A stretch of DNA of 64,000 nt. Source: Helopsaltes ochotensis. Its lineage: Eukaryota; Chordata; Aves; Passeriformes; Locustellidae. The DNA is taken from positions 2,205,092 to 2,269,091 of the forward strand of contig VXBM01000026.1 of the NCBI GenBank assembly GCA_013400155.1, given 5' to 3'. Positions 13,513 to 26,300 of the stretch are shown piece after piece. The position numbers were made by a program, and so were the translations under genes. The notes under the pieces are model-generated. The model was not told the origin of the DNA and searched no databases. It saw only the letters and a program-made list of their open reading frames with translations. Within the stretch, counting starts at the first letter, position 1, and every line of letters starts with the position of its first letter.

Positions 13513-16500
13513 CTGGGGAGAAATAATTTAAAAAAAAAGCCCATTAGACATGATTGTTAATCAAATAACTAACTACTCTCAGTTATTGTTGGAGTGAGAA
13601 CTTTCAGCACCTTTAAAAAAAGAAAAAATGAAAAAATACCCTGTCCCCTCTACATGTGCTGAAATGTCTTGCTTTATCTGACATAGTCAAAAATCATGTC
13701 AGATCTTGTGATGTATATCTGGTCAAGGGTAAATTAATCTGGAAGAGGAATAAAATAAGTGAGCAAAGAGCTATGCCTGGCAAAAATCAGTTGCAAATCT
13801 AACTCAAACAGTAGAGGCATTTAGTTTCTTTAGCAAGATCTGTATCATTTTATCTATTTATATTATGATACATCTTCAACTTCAAATAAAGTTGTTAACA
13901 CTCAGCATTTTGATCTTAATTTTTCACCAATGTAAGACAGTAAGAACAGATTTTTTTTTTCAATCCTTCTTGGCTTCTTTTTTTTTTTTTTTTTTAATTT
14001 CTTTATATTATAGATTGAACTTTTAACTTATTAGGTCTGGACCAGTCTTCCAGGTAGTTTTTAATCCTGGCTACCATTTACTAATATTCTTTTGCTAATA
14101 TTCATTCACAGGCCTTTGCTAATCTTTTATCCAACACTAACAGAAGCAGTGGTGTTTGATTGGATGTAGAGAAAAATGCACTTGATCCCTTTCTGATACA
14201 TGTATATGCTGGGATGGGTTGTTTTCAAAGAAGAATTAGGTGACTTTAAAAGGAAGAACATTAAATGTTCTACCCTTTGGAAACTGTTCCCACTTTTGTA
14301 CAGCCCATGTTAAGTGACTGTCTATGACTTCCAACACAACAAGGACATTCTTGATATGCTTATTCCAATTCCATGTTCTCAGTAGCTGTAGGAAACTAGA
14401 TTTGCTAGTTGCAATTGAATGGTACTTCTTTTTCTGATTGTAAACTCAGTAATATCACATTTATTTCTACTAGATTTTTTTCAGGCCCAATGACATTGTG
14501 ATTTGTTTAATTTTTTTTTCCTTTAAGGAAAATATGAGGAAGCATGTTCCAATCTACAAAACTTTTGTCTGAAACTTTCAAAATTCTAAAAATAATCTCC
14601 CATATCTCCTGAAATATCATCAGAAATAGACTCTCCTGTTTCTTTCTTTTGTTCATTCATGTTGTCTTCTATTCTCAAACTCTGAGCCTTTCTATTTTTT
14701 TCCAGAGCAAAATTGGAAGCTTCAAAACAGACAGCGATGAAGGTGACACTTTAGGAAAACTTGAGTAGTTTAGATTTGGAATGGTTTTGCCTGAATTGAC
14801 ACTTTAACGTGCAGAGCTTTCAAGTGACCAAGCAGAAAAGGAAACATCAGGTTTTTCCTGATATACTCAAAGAAGTTATTACAAGCCTTATAAGTGCATA
14901 ACTTGATTATTGAAACACTTGCACTTCCATAAATCTTGCTCAGTTGCCTTAATATTAAAAAAAATAAAGTGGGGTTTCATCTCACTTATTTTTTCTTTTT
15001 TTTTCCCTCCAAAATATAAGCCTCCTGTAATTTGTTTTTTACTTTACTAGGGAACTGTTACAACACTCCAGATTGTGAAATTTCAGAATAATCTATGTGA
15101 TTTTACATGCTGCTTAGTCATGAGTTGTCATAGTCAACACTGATCTCAATAAGTACACTTCTCAGGCAAACAATACTTGACATAGTATGTTTTTCGTTTT
15201 TATATTATTTAGTAGTTGTTATAGTAAGTGGCTTGGTTGTATGATACACTTTCTTCTCGTACCTGGATAGCTAAAACAATAAAGCCAGAGAATAAAGACC
15301 AGAGGGTTGTGATTTACAGCCCATGATACTTCTAGGGGAATTTCTAAGATTAATATCAATTTTTGAATACACTCTTCAAACATTTGTATCTTTGCACATT
15401 TTCAAAACTGCCAGACAGTTGTCTGAATAATCATCAATAATATTGAGCTAGTTGTATAATCTGACTGATTTAATCTTTCCTTATTTCTGGTGAAAATTGA
15501 CCTTTAATTTAATGTGTTTCTAACCATCCCAGTTTACTTCCAAGAATCCAAGATTTTTTTTTCTTATTAAATCAAATCTGATAACATAAAAAGTATCATA
15601 GTCTATCAAGCATAAAACATACTACTCATGAATTAATATTAATATTAATATTTGAGTCATTCCAAAGGTTTTAAATGGCCCAATTAAGATTTACAATCAT
15701 TTGGTGAATTTGGAATATGTTTAGGATATTTAAATTAATGAATTTGCTGTGTCACCACCAAATTTTCAGGGAAATGGCAGCTTATGAAATCTAATTACAA
15801 AGAAAATCACTCTAAGTACACAGAGATGAATTGTTGGAAAAACAGTCTATAACTTCCAGAATCCAATTCAGGTTATGCCATGCTTTGTGAGACAAACTCT
15901 CCGGATCTTGAATTCTGCAGGTTTTTGAAACAACACTGAAAGGTTAACTTTAAAGAAAAAACACTAGCAAGCTTCCCAGATTATAAGAGAAAAATCAAAT
16001 GCTATAATCTCGCAGAACATCTACTGCATCCAAATGAAAGGCAAATTTACTGCTTTAAAAAGCAACTGATTTGTGTGTTCTGCAGCAGTGCAGCAATTGC
16101 TGATGGAATGATCCTTTGCAGTTTTGCTTCTCTAGAATGAAAGCTGGTCAAAGGTTTGCAATTTCATCATTTCCTGTAAAATAAAACTTAATTCTCAAAA
16201 AAAAAAAAAAAAAAGTGTAGAGAAAGAAGAAACCAACATTGATAAGTGCCCATTCTCAAAATGCTATGGACTGTTTTTCTACATGTTTTTCCCTTTGCTT
16301 TCATTAACTTTACTGAGGAAAGCCAAAGAAAAAGCATTTTCCTGAGAACTTTCCATTTTAATAAACCATCACACCAAACAACTGTAACCTCCCAGGTACA
16401 GATGAAGCTTGTTATTTGAGATAGACCCACTCCTTCTAATACTTATTAAATATACACTAAGCCTGTTAACAACTCTGCTATCCCATCCAGTGAGAACCCT

Positions 16501-17875
16501 GGGCACATGGGATCAATTCCTAGGAGAGTGGTGGAGGCACAGTCCTAGACTGGATCTGCAAAATTTGTTCCCTCCGTTTCAATATTTTAATATCCACTCA
16601 GAGTATAAATATGGTAGCAGTAAAAGTTGCATAATGAGAAGTCTTTATTGAAGTATACAAAATGTACCACTGATTCATGGAATGTGCTATTTCTGCAAGG
16701 AATGCAAATGATGTGCTGATTTCAATTGAAATATTCTTAGTTGCACCAATTGAAAATCAGGTTCAGGACATGTAAAGTGTCATTATTAGACACGGTGTTT
16801 ACATACGACATATTTTTATTATTGTTCATCACTGATGTATATACTCTTTCCTCTTCTACTGCCATGGTATTTAGAAAGATAAAAAAATTAAAGGAAGTAG
16901 CCATCTAACTTCTGCGCTGTTCCTTTTCCGCTGTTCTTAAGAATACTGAGCAATGTGGGGTTTTTTCCTACAGATGTTTCAACTCTACTATCTGTAGAGC
17001 ATCAAGTTATATTCACAGAAAATAGAGTAAGAGACAGATATAAAGTCACTGGACGTCATCTTGATCTGTTTTATTAAAAAAAACCAGTGAATTTCAGAAC
17101 AAAAATGAAAACAAAAAGCATCGAAAAAAACCAACAACAAAAAAATGCTGTTGACAGGTGACCCCAGAAATAACTTGTAGGAAGGGTTTTAAGGCCTGAG
17201 GATCTATCTGTACCTGCTGGGTTAGAGATGTCCGAAGAGCAGAAATAATGATCAGACAGACAAATACACAAACACAAATAATCCTGTGCCATTGCTCATG
17301 GCAACCGTTCATTATTTAAAAGAGTGATACTTTGAAGAGAAAAGCAAAGTGCTTGATACCTGTTCTTTGTATAAAGGGAATGGAAGGCTCTGTTTAAAGA
17401 CCGAGCATCCTGAGAGAACTTTGAAGGTAAAAGGCAGTCTTCCAGAAACGCTTCTTGTGATAGGTAGTTAGAAACAGGATGTGATTTGTGTAAAGTAAAT
17501 CAAAAGTGTTCCAGAATCTGCAGGTCTGTGTCTATAGCAGTTCACAAGGGGTTGTAGATGCCCATGTTGTTTTGTTGTCATTTACCAAACCAAATTGTTC
17601 AATTTAATTTCTGGTATGATTTACATACTCAGCATACTGGGTGTATTCAAAGGATGCAAATAAACTAATTAATGTTGAACTTTGATAGAATGGAAGAGGA
17701 AAATGGCATACATGAAAGCTTTTCATCGTATACACCACAGAATGAATCAAAAGCCCTAGGAGCCACCTTGATTCTGAGGGACGGCATGTGACCCTTCATG
17801 CATTCATAAAGGTTTCTTGAATATCCCACAAGCACAAATAAAACTTGCAGGTTCATTCAGGGAGTAAATAGCTTT
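13513..17875. other. Non-coding DNA with homopolymer tracts
   Basis: AT-rich with no recognised gene. It contains an 18-base T run at 13978-13995 and an 18-base A run at 16197-16214. A cluster of ATTAAT repeats lies at about 15632-15650. No polyadenylated retrocopy could be recognised at the A run. Confidence 0.65.
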
Positions 17876-17985
17876 CATAGTGTCACTTGGAGTGACTCCT
17901 GGGATGGTGCTGTGCAGGGCCAGGAGCTGGACCCAGGGATCCTTGTGGATGTCTTCCAACTCAGCATATTCTGTGATTCTGTGAA
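17876..17985 (+). mobile_element. CR1 LINE 3' end fragment
   Basis: The sequence carries the typical tail of an avian CR1 element: a GGTGCTGTGCAGGGCCAGGA-type segment, then a CCTTGTGGAT...TTCCAACTCAG segment, ending in ATTCTGTG repeated twice. CR1 elements lack a poly-A tail and end in such short direct repeats, so the 3' end and plus orientation are clear. Only about 110 bases remain, which fits the 5' truncation usual for CR1. The 5' limit is approximate, and about 20 more bases upstream may belong. No coding capacity is left. Confidence 0.88.
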
Positions 17986-20900
17986 CTGCTATCACCTACA
18001 TCATGAAAAAATCTACTGGGAGCCATTACATTCATTTATCCTTTCTATTCTGGCTGCTCTGTACTTGTGTTAATTCAACACGCTTGCTTGAAGAAAAACA
18101 AACTGCCCAAATACAAGAAGGGAGCTTGATGCAGGGAGATGGGGTAACAACATTTGCTTATTTTCTTTTTCCTTTTAACTTTTGAAGAACTGCATTGCAC
18201 CCCAGCAGTTCATCTGACTGACACATCTAGTTGTGTTACTGCCTGATGTGATGAGGCACAGCCCATCAGGTACTTGAGAGTCTACTCAAGTAGACTCAGG
18301 TCTACTTCTCTGTTTTGACAGCAGCCACTCAGTTCCAGTGAGGGACAGGTTGCTTTTACTTTCTTTGTTTGCTTTGCTGGGTTAGTGTCTCACTAACATA
18401 TATTTGAGTGTAAAATAACAGAAGCAGAGCTAAAGTCACAACCTTGACACTTGTGATGACACTTCCCATACCTACACTTCCCTCTCAGTCCTTCATGACC
18501 ACATTGGTGTTAGTACTGTCTATCTAGAACTTTCATTTTAAAGAATAACAGAAAAACTGTGGGTTTTTCCCATTCAATTTCAATGAAATGCACTCAATAG
18601 TGCATTTCAATCACACTGTACTGTCCAGGCAAGTGCAAATACAGAGTTTAGGTTAACAAAACCAGCAGGACTGCTACTCCCACAAGAAAATTCCTTTCCA
18701 ATTTCTTTGTTCAGCGTAAGTCTCCATCAGTATTCTTCCACCCCAGACTCATTACCGGGGTGCTCCAAAACATTACAGTGGTCTTTCTACACACAACCTC
18801 TGGAACTTTTTCAACAAAATAAGTCTGAAATTTTCCTCAGAAGACAATGTATTTACAGACAAAAAAACCTCGTGCAGTTGAAGAGCTGGCACTCCTCTCC
18901 CCTGTTGTTTTTCTGTTTCAGTTTTAAGTGAATAAAAGGAAATCTGTGTAGTTTGAAGTCCCTAGGAATTCTCTCAGCGACAAAGAGAGAAGCTCGTGTT
19001 GCTGAGGTGACAGCAGACAGATAAAACTAATACTCAGAGAGAAAATACCAGCAGAACCTCACATGGCTCAATTTGAAGCATTATTTTTATTATTGGCAGC
19101 TAAATCAATTATACCTCATATTTTTAGCTGTAGATCAAATCTGTTCCTACTTTTAGGTGAATGTTGGTGAAAGCACCACTTTAAACACACAAGTCTGAAG
19201 TTTTCTTCATAGTGAATAAAAAATATATTCAAGTGATATTTTTCCCATTGAAACAAATATTTAAACAATTTCAACTTTCTCCTTAATCATATATAACAGT
19301 GCTCACTTTCATCCTCAGACAAGCCCCACACTTTGAAGACCAGCTTTGCCCAAGGTCTGCAGGCAATTCTAAACAAGTATTTGAAGACCCCCGAAAATGA
19401 GCCTCATGCTACTTGCCTCCAGGATGGCTATCCCAGTTACACTTCCATATAGGGCTTATGCTAAAGAATTAACCTTATTATCATACAAGAATAACTTCTG
19501 AGTGGCTTTAGCTGAATTAAACAAAGGGAGCTGAACATTATAAATTTCATAAAGGGGTTTTAGCGGGTCAAATGGGGCAGGGGAACTGATGGAATAGTAC
19601 AGATCATTTCTGTAAATATGTGAGTATAGCAGTTACTTGTTTCCAAATTTAATTACTTTTCTCTGGGAAAAGAAGTTAACCTAATGTTTGCAATGGAAGA
19701 ATTTCTGCTGAAATTTCTTCCCATCCATCAATCTTTTCCTCAGTAATGTAGGAAGTTTTTTTTTATGAGCTCAGAAATCTATTTTATAGCTGTAATACAT
19801 AGAAGCAAATATTACTCAGGGTCTGTTTTCATTTGGTTTGATGTATGGATGTTTTTTTACAGAAATTAACAGTTTAGTTTGCCTTTGCCTTTTGATTGCC
19901 TAACTTAACCAAGGTCTCAAGGATGAGATTTAAAAAGGAAATGTACATAGTTCTGGGGTTCTGGGCTCCACTGTGCAGTTGCATGATCTCATCATCCACA
20001 AACTCATGCTTTCCCACGGATCTCCACTCACTTTGCCACTTTCTCCTCCTGTCTTTGTCAAGCAGGATGTAAGAAGAGGACTGGCTCACACTCATCCCAC
20101 ACTCATCCCACAAAGCACAGCCAGCAGGATCACAGAACAAGAAAGATTATTCCTTTCTCTTCCTCTCTTTTGCCATTTAGTTGTTAAGCTAAGGGGAATG
20201 CATCCAGCAATAAGTACAACAGACATGCCTGGAACCAGGTCATTAGTGTTCACTCAGCAAACTTAAGAGGTACAAGAGGAAGGAAAGCAGAAGCAGACCC
20301 ATGTAAAGAGTGGTTTCATTGACTTGTGGGGCCAGATGTGGCTCTACCGCAATTTCATTGACTTTTGTGAGATTACCCCTGAGTGAATATGGTCTGTAGA
20401 GAGATTAGTTCTCTAGGAGGAAATGACACCTAATCAGCCCATATTTTGTTTTCTGAAAAACTGGTTATATCTTGAGAGCACAGATTATGGCATGAAACAA
20501 AAGAAAAAAAGAGCAATTGCCAGTCAAGGTGAAAATAACTAGGCCTAAATCAGTGTGATAGAAATTAAATAGCTCATTTTTATAAGATAAGAAGCTGTGC
20601 AGGGCCTAAACAAATTACAGAATTTTCTTTCTTTATACAGTAATAGAGGGTCCTTGGGAAGTAAACAAACAGCAAGCACTAGGTTTATGTCATAGCACTA
20701 GTTAAAATCCCAGCCAAGAAAGGGAAAAAATACCTTGAATTTAGCTACAGCAATAAAAATATTTTTAAAAGAGCATATGGACAAGCCTGCTGATAAAATG
20801 CTTAGATTATTTCAGGAAAAATATGGAATAAAAATGTGCGTGCAGAAGAACGAAAATACATGTTATATGAGAGCTCAGAATTAAGGAACAAGGTTGTCAG

Positions 20901-21319
20901 GACCTGGTTTTGGCAAATGCAAAGAACTGGGCAAAAGAATTGAGGATCTCTTTAAGCATTTGATTACCTCCCAGTCACAGTCTTAGAAAACAGTCTCATG
21001 GCTCCAGTACAGACCATTAATAGGCCAGACTCTTCACCCTTTCTAACTGTATCTGGAACTGTCAGCCTGCGACTCCTCCAGGGGACAGAGAAGGAAAAAA
21101 CATCACAAATCTCAGTAGAGCTAAAACAATAGAAGCCTTTAATGTACATTTGTTAGCTAAACTGGAACAAGGGAGGTGTGGATGAACGTTCCCTTCTGCA
21201 GCTTTCTGCAGCTGTGTAAGAGGGGTGCTACTCTCCAGCAAGAGGACAGTATTAACCAGCTGACAAGGTGGGAGGCATGTGAACCGCTTTCACCATTTCA
21301 TTTGGTTTCAACGATTAAC
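17986..21319. other. Non-coding DNA
   Basis: No recognised gene. A short perfect inverted repeat lies at 18278-18297 (9-base arms, two-base loop). A direct repeat of CACACTCATCC occurs at about 20088-20108. Small frames around 18707-18931 and 19973-20266 have no support. Confidence 0.65.
18278..18297. repeat. Short hairpin-capable inverted repeat
   Basis: GAGTCTACT and AGTAGACTC are exact reverse complements separated by CA. Partial copies of the arm (AGGTCTACTTC) follow immediately. This is seen directly; no function is implied. Confidence 0.6.
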
Positions 21320-21327
21320 TTTTAGGA

Positions 21328-21606
21328 TTGAAGCCCATAAAAGTGATTAAACACCACTGTTGTAGGTTAGCCCAGGATACTGAAGAACAAAACAAGATCC
21401 AGAAGGTGGATCAGGTTGCTAAGGCTGAAGTGGCTCAGGTGGATCTGGGCTGGCAACATAAGGGTGAATTATTCACAGTTCTGTTGTGGCTTAACCACAG
21501 ACACACTAAGTACCATGCTGCTGCTCATTTACTGCTCTCATCTCCACAACTCTGGGGGGATGGAGAGGAGGATCAGATAAAAGTAAAAATTTGTGGGTTC
21601 AGATAA
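21328..21606 (+). pseudogene. Endogenous retrovirus internal fragment, gag/pol-side
   Basis: A 92-codon open stretch rich in E, Q, K and D in its first half (DTEEQNKIQK, VDQVAKAEVAQVDLGWQHKG), ending at 21606. It resembles the internal region upstream of reverse transcriptase in avian ERVL-like elements. It probably starts a little upstream of the first ATG-like codon. It is followed by an AAT microsatellite and the assembly gap, so its link to the reverse transcriptase part is not readable. It could belong to either the end of gag or the start of pol. It is not expected to make a functional protein. Confidence 0.5.
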
Positions 21607-21630
21607 CAATTAATAATTTAAATAAAATAT

Positions 21631-21654
21631 AATAATAATAATAATAGTAATAAT
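21631..21654. repeat. AAT microsatellite abutting assembly gap
   Basis: An AAT-repeat run with one interruption (AGT) goes directly into the run of N. The true array is probably longer, since such arrays commonly cause gaps. Confidence 0.85.
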
Positions 21655-21726
21655 NNNNNNNNNNNNNNNNNNNNNNNNNNNNNNNNNNNNNNNNNNNNNN
21701 NNNNNNNNNNNNNNNNNNNNNNNNNN
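21655..21726. other. Assembly gap (72 N)
   Basis: Unsequenced run inside the retroviral remnant. The N count may be an estimate and not the real length. Confidence 0.98.
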
Positions 21727-22300
21727 CACTTACTGATGCCCAGCCTGGGCCCCAGCAGTGATTGTTATGCCACAACAGATATCTCATTTTTCTCCTCTTT
21801 CTTGGTAGAAAAGTGCAGGTCACAATTTGCTCTCACTTGGAAAGGTGTCCAGTACACCTGGAATCAACTGCCCCAGGGATGGAAACACAACATTACCATC
21901 TGCCATGGACTGATCCAGCCTGCGCTGGAACAGAGTGGAGCTCCAGAAATCTGAGATACATTAATGATATTATTGTGCCATGCAGAAGAGGTTTTTTGAC
22001 AAGGGGAAGAAAATGGTCTAAATCCTTCTAAAAACTGTTTCACCACAGGAAAAAAAGTAAAGTCATGGCAAGATGGACATAATCAGACACCAGTGGATCA
22101 ATGGATGAATGTGACCTATAAAATAATGACTATGCTTTCTTAGGCATTGTAAGTTTTGTAGAATGTATATTCCAAATTATTGTGTGATTGTCAGTCCTAT
22201 CAAGTGACCCAGAAGAAGAACAATTTCAAATGGGGCACTGAGCAATAACAAGCCTTTGAAAAAAATCAAATCAAAGAAGAGATAGCTCAGGCAGATGATC
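21727..22300 (+). pseudogene. Endogenous retrovirus reverse transcriptase remnant
   Basis: The translated plus strand shows the palm region of a retroviral reverse transcriptase. A segment with LTWKGVQYTWNQLPQGWK is followed by a helix ending GLIQPALEQ, then the catalytic loop region at 21957-21968. That loop reads YIND where active enzymes have YxDD, so one metal-binding aspartate is replaced by asparagine. The upstream part lies in a different frame from the loop, with a frameshift at about 21945-21955, and further stops follow. The N-terminal fingers are missing or hidden by the gap. The copy is dead. Confidence 0.82.
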
Positions 22301-22790
22301 TTGGGCCACTTTGGAGAGAGTAAGACATAAAAAATGTTCTCTACAACACAGCCAAGAGGAACGTTTCTACCTGAAACCTCTGGCAGAAAGTGTCAGGTGA
22401 GACTCTAGGTCAACCCTTTGAGTCTGGGATACAGAGGATATGAGGTCTGCTATACTCCAACTAAAAATAATAGTGGCTTCAGAAATGATTTGTGCTGAAG
22501 TACAGCTCCTGCTAGCACACTGTCTGCCAGTTCTGGGCTGGATGTTTGAAAGGAAGGGTCCCCTCTGGACATCATGCAGCTGATTCCACACGGAGTAAGT
22601 GAGTCATACTGATCACACAACTAGCTTGAATAGAAAACCCCAGTCATTCAGGAATTTTGGAAGTGATCATAGACTATCCAGAAGGCAAAGAATTCATAAT
22701 AATACCAGAGAAAGAAGTGACAAGTGCTGAAGAAGTCCCATGTTGGGCACCAGAAAAGATCATTGCAGTTTGACCAAGCAGGGGCTTAAA
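22301..22790 (+). pseudogene. Endogenous retrovirus pol connection-region remnant
   Basis: Continues the pol remnant in plus orientation with several stops. Short recognisable pieces include DLGPLW near 22300 and GILEVIIDYPEGKEF near 22652-22696. This suits the thumb/connection region up to the edge of RNase H. The similarity ends near 22770, and the RNase H catalytic block and integrase were not found before the LTR, implying a deletion of the rest of the internal region. Confidence 0.6.
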
Positions 22791-22904
22791 TACCACACAG
22801 TCATTCACTTACTCAGAGCCCCATGGGGATAAGGGAGAGAAATGGGGAAAAAAATTAACATTCATGGTTTGAGATAAAAACAGTGTGACAGGACAGAAAG
22901 GAAG

Positions 22905-22943
22905 CAATAATAACAATAATAATAATAATAATAATAATAATAT
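22905..22943. repeat. AAT microsatellite
   Basis: AATAATAAC followed by about ten AAT units, lying between the pol remnant and the LTR. It may have expanded at the deletion junction or at an A-rich tract next to the LTR. Confidence 0.9.
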
Positions 22944-22959
22944 TAACAATCCTACATAC

Positions 22960-23337
22960 AGAACAATTGATGCACAATGCAATTGCTTATGACCTGTTGA
23001 CCAATACCCACTCAGTTTCAAAACATCACCCCAAAGCTATCTTTCCTCCTGGTATATATACTGATGATGGTGTCATTTGGTGTAGAATAAATCTTTGGCC
23101 AGTTTGTGTCAGCTGTCCCAGCTGTGTCCCCTCCCAGCTTCTTGTGCTCCCCCACAGCCACCTCACTGGTCAGGTGGTATGAGAAAATGAAAAGTCTTTG
23201 ATTTAGTGTAAATACTGCTTAACAATAACTAAAATATCATTCTTTTTTTTTGTCAATGTTCTGGTGCTAAATCTAAAATACAGCACTATACCAGCTGGGA
23301 AGAAACTTAGCTCTATTCCAGCTAAAACCAGGAACCT
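22960..23337 (+). mobile_element. 3' LTR of the ERVL-like element
   Basis: Matches an LTR that is abundant in bird genomes. It has a CCAGTTTGTGTCAGCTGTCC-type block near 23098-23117, a CCCTCCCAGCTTCTTGTGCTCC-like block near 23130, a TTAGTGTAAATACTGCTTA block near 23203, and an end reading CCAGCTAAAACCAGGAAC around 23317-23335. The left boundary is uncertain because the preceding sequence is low-complexity. No matching 5' copy is present in the window. A minus-strand 142-codon open frame (23203-23631) overlaps it and looks incidental. Confidence 0.75.
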
Positions 23338-26300
23338 ATTAATATCAAACACAACATAATATATATATAATTGTAATATGTTAACTATTATCAATTCAAT
23401 ACAATTGGAAAGATAAGCTGATCTGTAGTAGTTGAGTTTGGAAGGAGAAGAAACAAGAAAGAGTTTTGAAAGTGAACAACAGAAAGATTGGGTTTTCAGA
23501 ACATTTTTTAAAGTTTTTCTTCTCTTGAAATACTTGCTTCTTAGTGAAAACTTACAGCTATTCCAAAGGTTTCTGGAGTCTGTTTTTGCATTTCCCTTTG
23601 GAAGGGATCTTACTGCTCTGTTGTAATTCAACCACTAAAACTTCCACATCAGGAACAGGCCAGGGGCAAAGTTACTCTGATTTTTACACTGTCCCAGAAC
23701 TGTGTTTTATTACTGCATCCCCTCAGGTCCCTAAGTTACAATAGATATCAAAGTCAGCTTTCCAAATCTATTTTCACAATAATTCAAGCTGGTTTAATGT
23801 CTTTATTTTACATTTTCCATCTGTAGCATGTTTAATATATGAAGCCAATTATATGTGAAAATGTAAAATGATCTGATTTAATGAAAAAAAATAAAGACCA
23901 CATGCACACTTGAGGAGAATAAACTCTGCATTATTCCTTACATTTGTCCTATGCAGCTGAATATAAATACAGGCTTTTGCAGCTTGTTCAAAATGTTGTT
24001 GGTAATATTTACTGCATTCCCATGTCTCAACTTTATTCAAAGTGGATGTAAACAATAAATGAAATTATTGCCAAGGTTACTTTTTTCTAAAAGTGACTGT
24101 TATCATCAAAAAAAGGATGCTATAAAAATGGTGTCTCATATTTCACATTTATTCTCCCTCGGTGACTTCTTTATCAATTGTGCTCATTTTGCAAGTCAAA
24201 ACAAGATCCTTCTGACTGCCAGTACTGCAGTTCCACATGTTACTTGGAAAGCAGACAATATTCTTCTCCTCTCTTTTTCAGTGATAAAGATATTAGAATA
24301 AAAACCATACCCACCCATCTGGATGATGATGATGCAGGAGGTAAACCTAAGGCTTTGCAATTCTGCTTTGAAGTTCAGATAGTGGAAAGCGTGTTTATAG
24401 TTAAATGTATGAAAATGTCAAAAACCTGAGGCAGATACTTGGGCTGCCAATTCGTGATTGTCCTTCTGATGCCAAAGTTTTTTGACTCCAACAGCAGGCC
24501 TTGAGTTATAGCATGCAAAGACATTAATGCAGCAGTGATTTTGAGAAAGCATAGCAATGTTTAAAATAACTGAAATTATACTGAACTGTTGTCTTAGTCA
24601 GCATCTCCAGTGAGCTGATTGAGAGCACAAGTCTGGATCTGAATCGCAGGGCTTTTATGGCACAGTTTCTAAGAAACTGTCAGACCCTTAGCACCTTATT
24701 TAGCCCTGAGTAGTGTAGTAACAGAAAAAACTCTAAATGTAAAAGTAGTCAAGACTCTTTTAAAACTCAGTGTTGTGTTGGTTTCCAAGTTTTCTGCTGG
24801 ACTTTTGGCCTATATATAGAAGAACCAAGGGAATCCATAATCAACGTAATAGGTAGTTTTCCACCTTGAATGTCTTTCTACCTTCTTCATGGCAAGCCCA
24901 TGTTTCTCTGATTCTTTACTGGTCATCAAAGACCAAGGAATGAGTACTCCATTGCTACACCTGAAAATGAACTTTTTCTTTATAGCAGATACAGTGCACA
25001 GAGAATGACTGCTGGAACAGAGACAGAATTAAGGCTGCCACTAAAATGTTGCTCTGCCTTTTTTAGTGTTAGTGTTTCAGGGATTTTAGGGCTGTTTGTT
25101 TCAAAATTGTATCTGTTGTGTGTCGCCCTAATTTTTCTGCCTTTCTGATGTTGTTCACAGTTATGTTCCTGATATTTTTCATAGCTTTTAGTTCTTTCTC
25201 ACATGAGTGTTATAAACAGAAGTAATGTTTATATTAATACAAGATTTGTTTTCATTCCTCTCTCGAGGAGGAGGAGACAATTAATAGACGTTTAGTTTGA
25301 CCAATGTGATTAGAGAAATAGCGACATTATCCTCCAATCCATGGTCTGGGTAAAAATATTATATAGACAGTCAGAAAACAAAAGTCAACTTTTTATGCCT
25401 TAGAATTCAGACAGAGTCCGTGTGTATTCCTTTCATATCCTACTACAACAATTGTGTTATGTGTTTCTTAATAATAAATGTTGTTTTCCTGTTTTACATT
25501 GACACGACCAGATGTGACTCCTTGTATGGATCTAAAGATTTATGTTAAAAAAGTAAAGGGGGAAGGGAAAAAAAAGGAAAAAGAAAAGAAAAAAATTTGG
25601 AGGCTTTGCTTTGTTGTTTTTTTCTTTCTCCCTCCAAAATTTAACAATCAAAAGTCTATTTTTACTGAGGTTTAGAAAATGTAAAATGCAAAATACTTGT
25701 AAGTGGCTGGCACATATCATTAAAAAAAACCAAACATTTGTTCTAACTTGTTGCCTTTGATTTACTTAGAGTCTTTTAAAAAAATGTTCTTTCTCCTAAC
25801 TATTGGCAATGTAAACTATTGTTTGTTAAGCGGCCAAGATCAATTTACAAACCTTTTGTCTAAAAAATCATTAAACAGAATAAATTATGGCATATTGTGT
25901 GCTGATTCTGATAATCCAGTTAAGAAAATAGCAATACACATCTAATAAATGTTTCCAAAGTTTCTCTGAACTGTCATTGGAGCAACTGCTATATTGATCA
26001 TTCTCTCTTTTCTTCTGCTCAGATGTCTATCAAAAGAATAATCTTTCCTTCAATAACCTTTATTTTGTCTGATCTTTTAGCACATTTGATGTGCTGCTCC
26101 TTAGAGTCTAGAATTTATAACCGGCATTTTGCATAGCATACAGTGCAAGCTACCTAAACATAAGCACTTATTCAACTATGGAAATTGTCACAGTTTCTTT
26201 CACAGCTCTACCTGTAACTGTGAAATTGTCTGTACTCGAATTCTTTGTTGAATGCATGACTTAGATAGAGAGATGCTAAAGACTTTTCCAGTAGCAAACG

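Larger units (their letters stand above)
21320..23337 (+). mobile_element. Decayed ERVL-like endogenous retrovirus (internal remnant plus 3' LTR)
   Basis: An old avian provirus in plus orientation. The order is an internal gag/pol-side fragment (about 21328-21606), an assembly gap, a reverse transcriptase remnant (21727 to about 22300), a connection-region remnant (to about 22790), an AAT microsatellite, and an LTR (about 22960-23337). Frames are broken by stops and frameshifts throughout. No 5' LTR, RNase H catalytic region, integrase or envelope could be recognised, so the element is deleted as well as mutated. The family assignment comes from similarity to ERVL-type pol and the LTR known from bird genomes. 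It is judged by eye and not by search. Confidence 0.8.

Noticed and set aside
23203..23631. 142-codon frame on the minus strand
   Set aside because: Antisense across the retroviral LTR end and flank; no domain.
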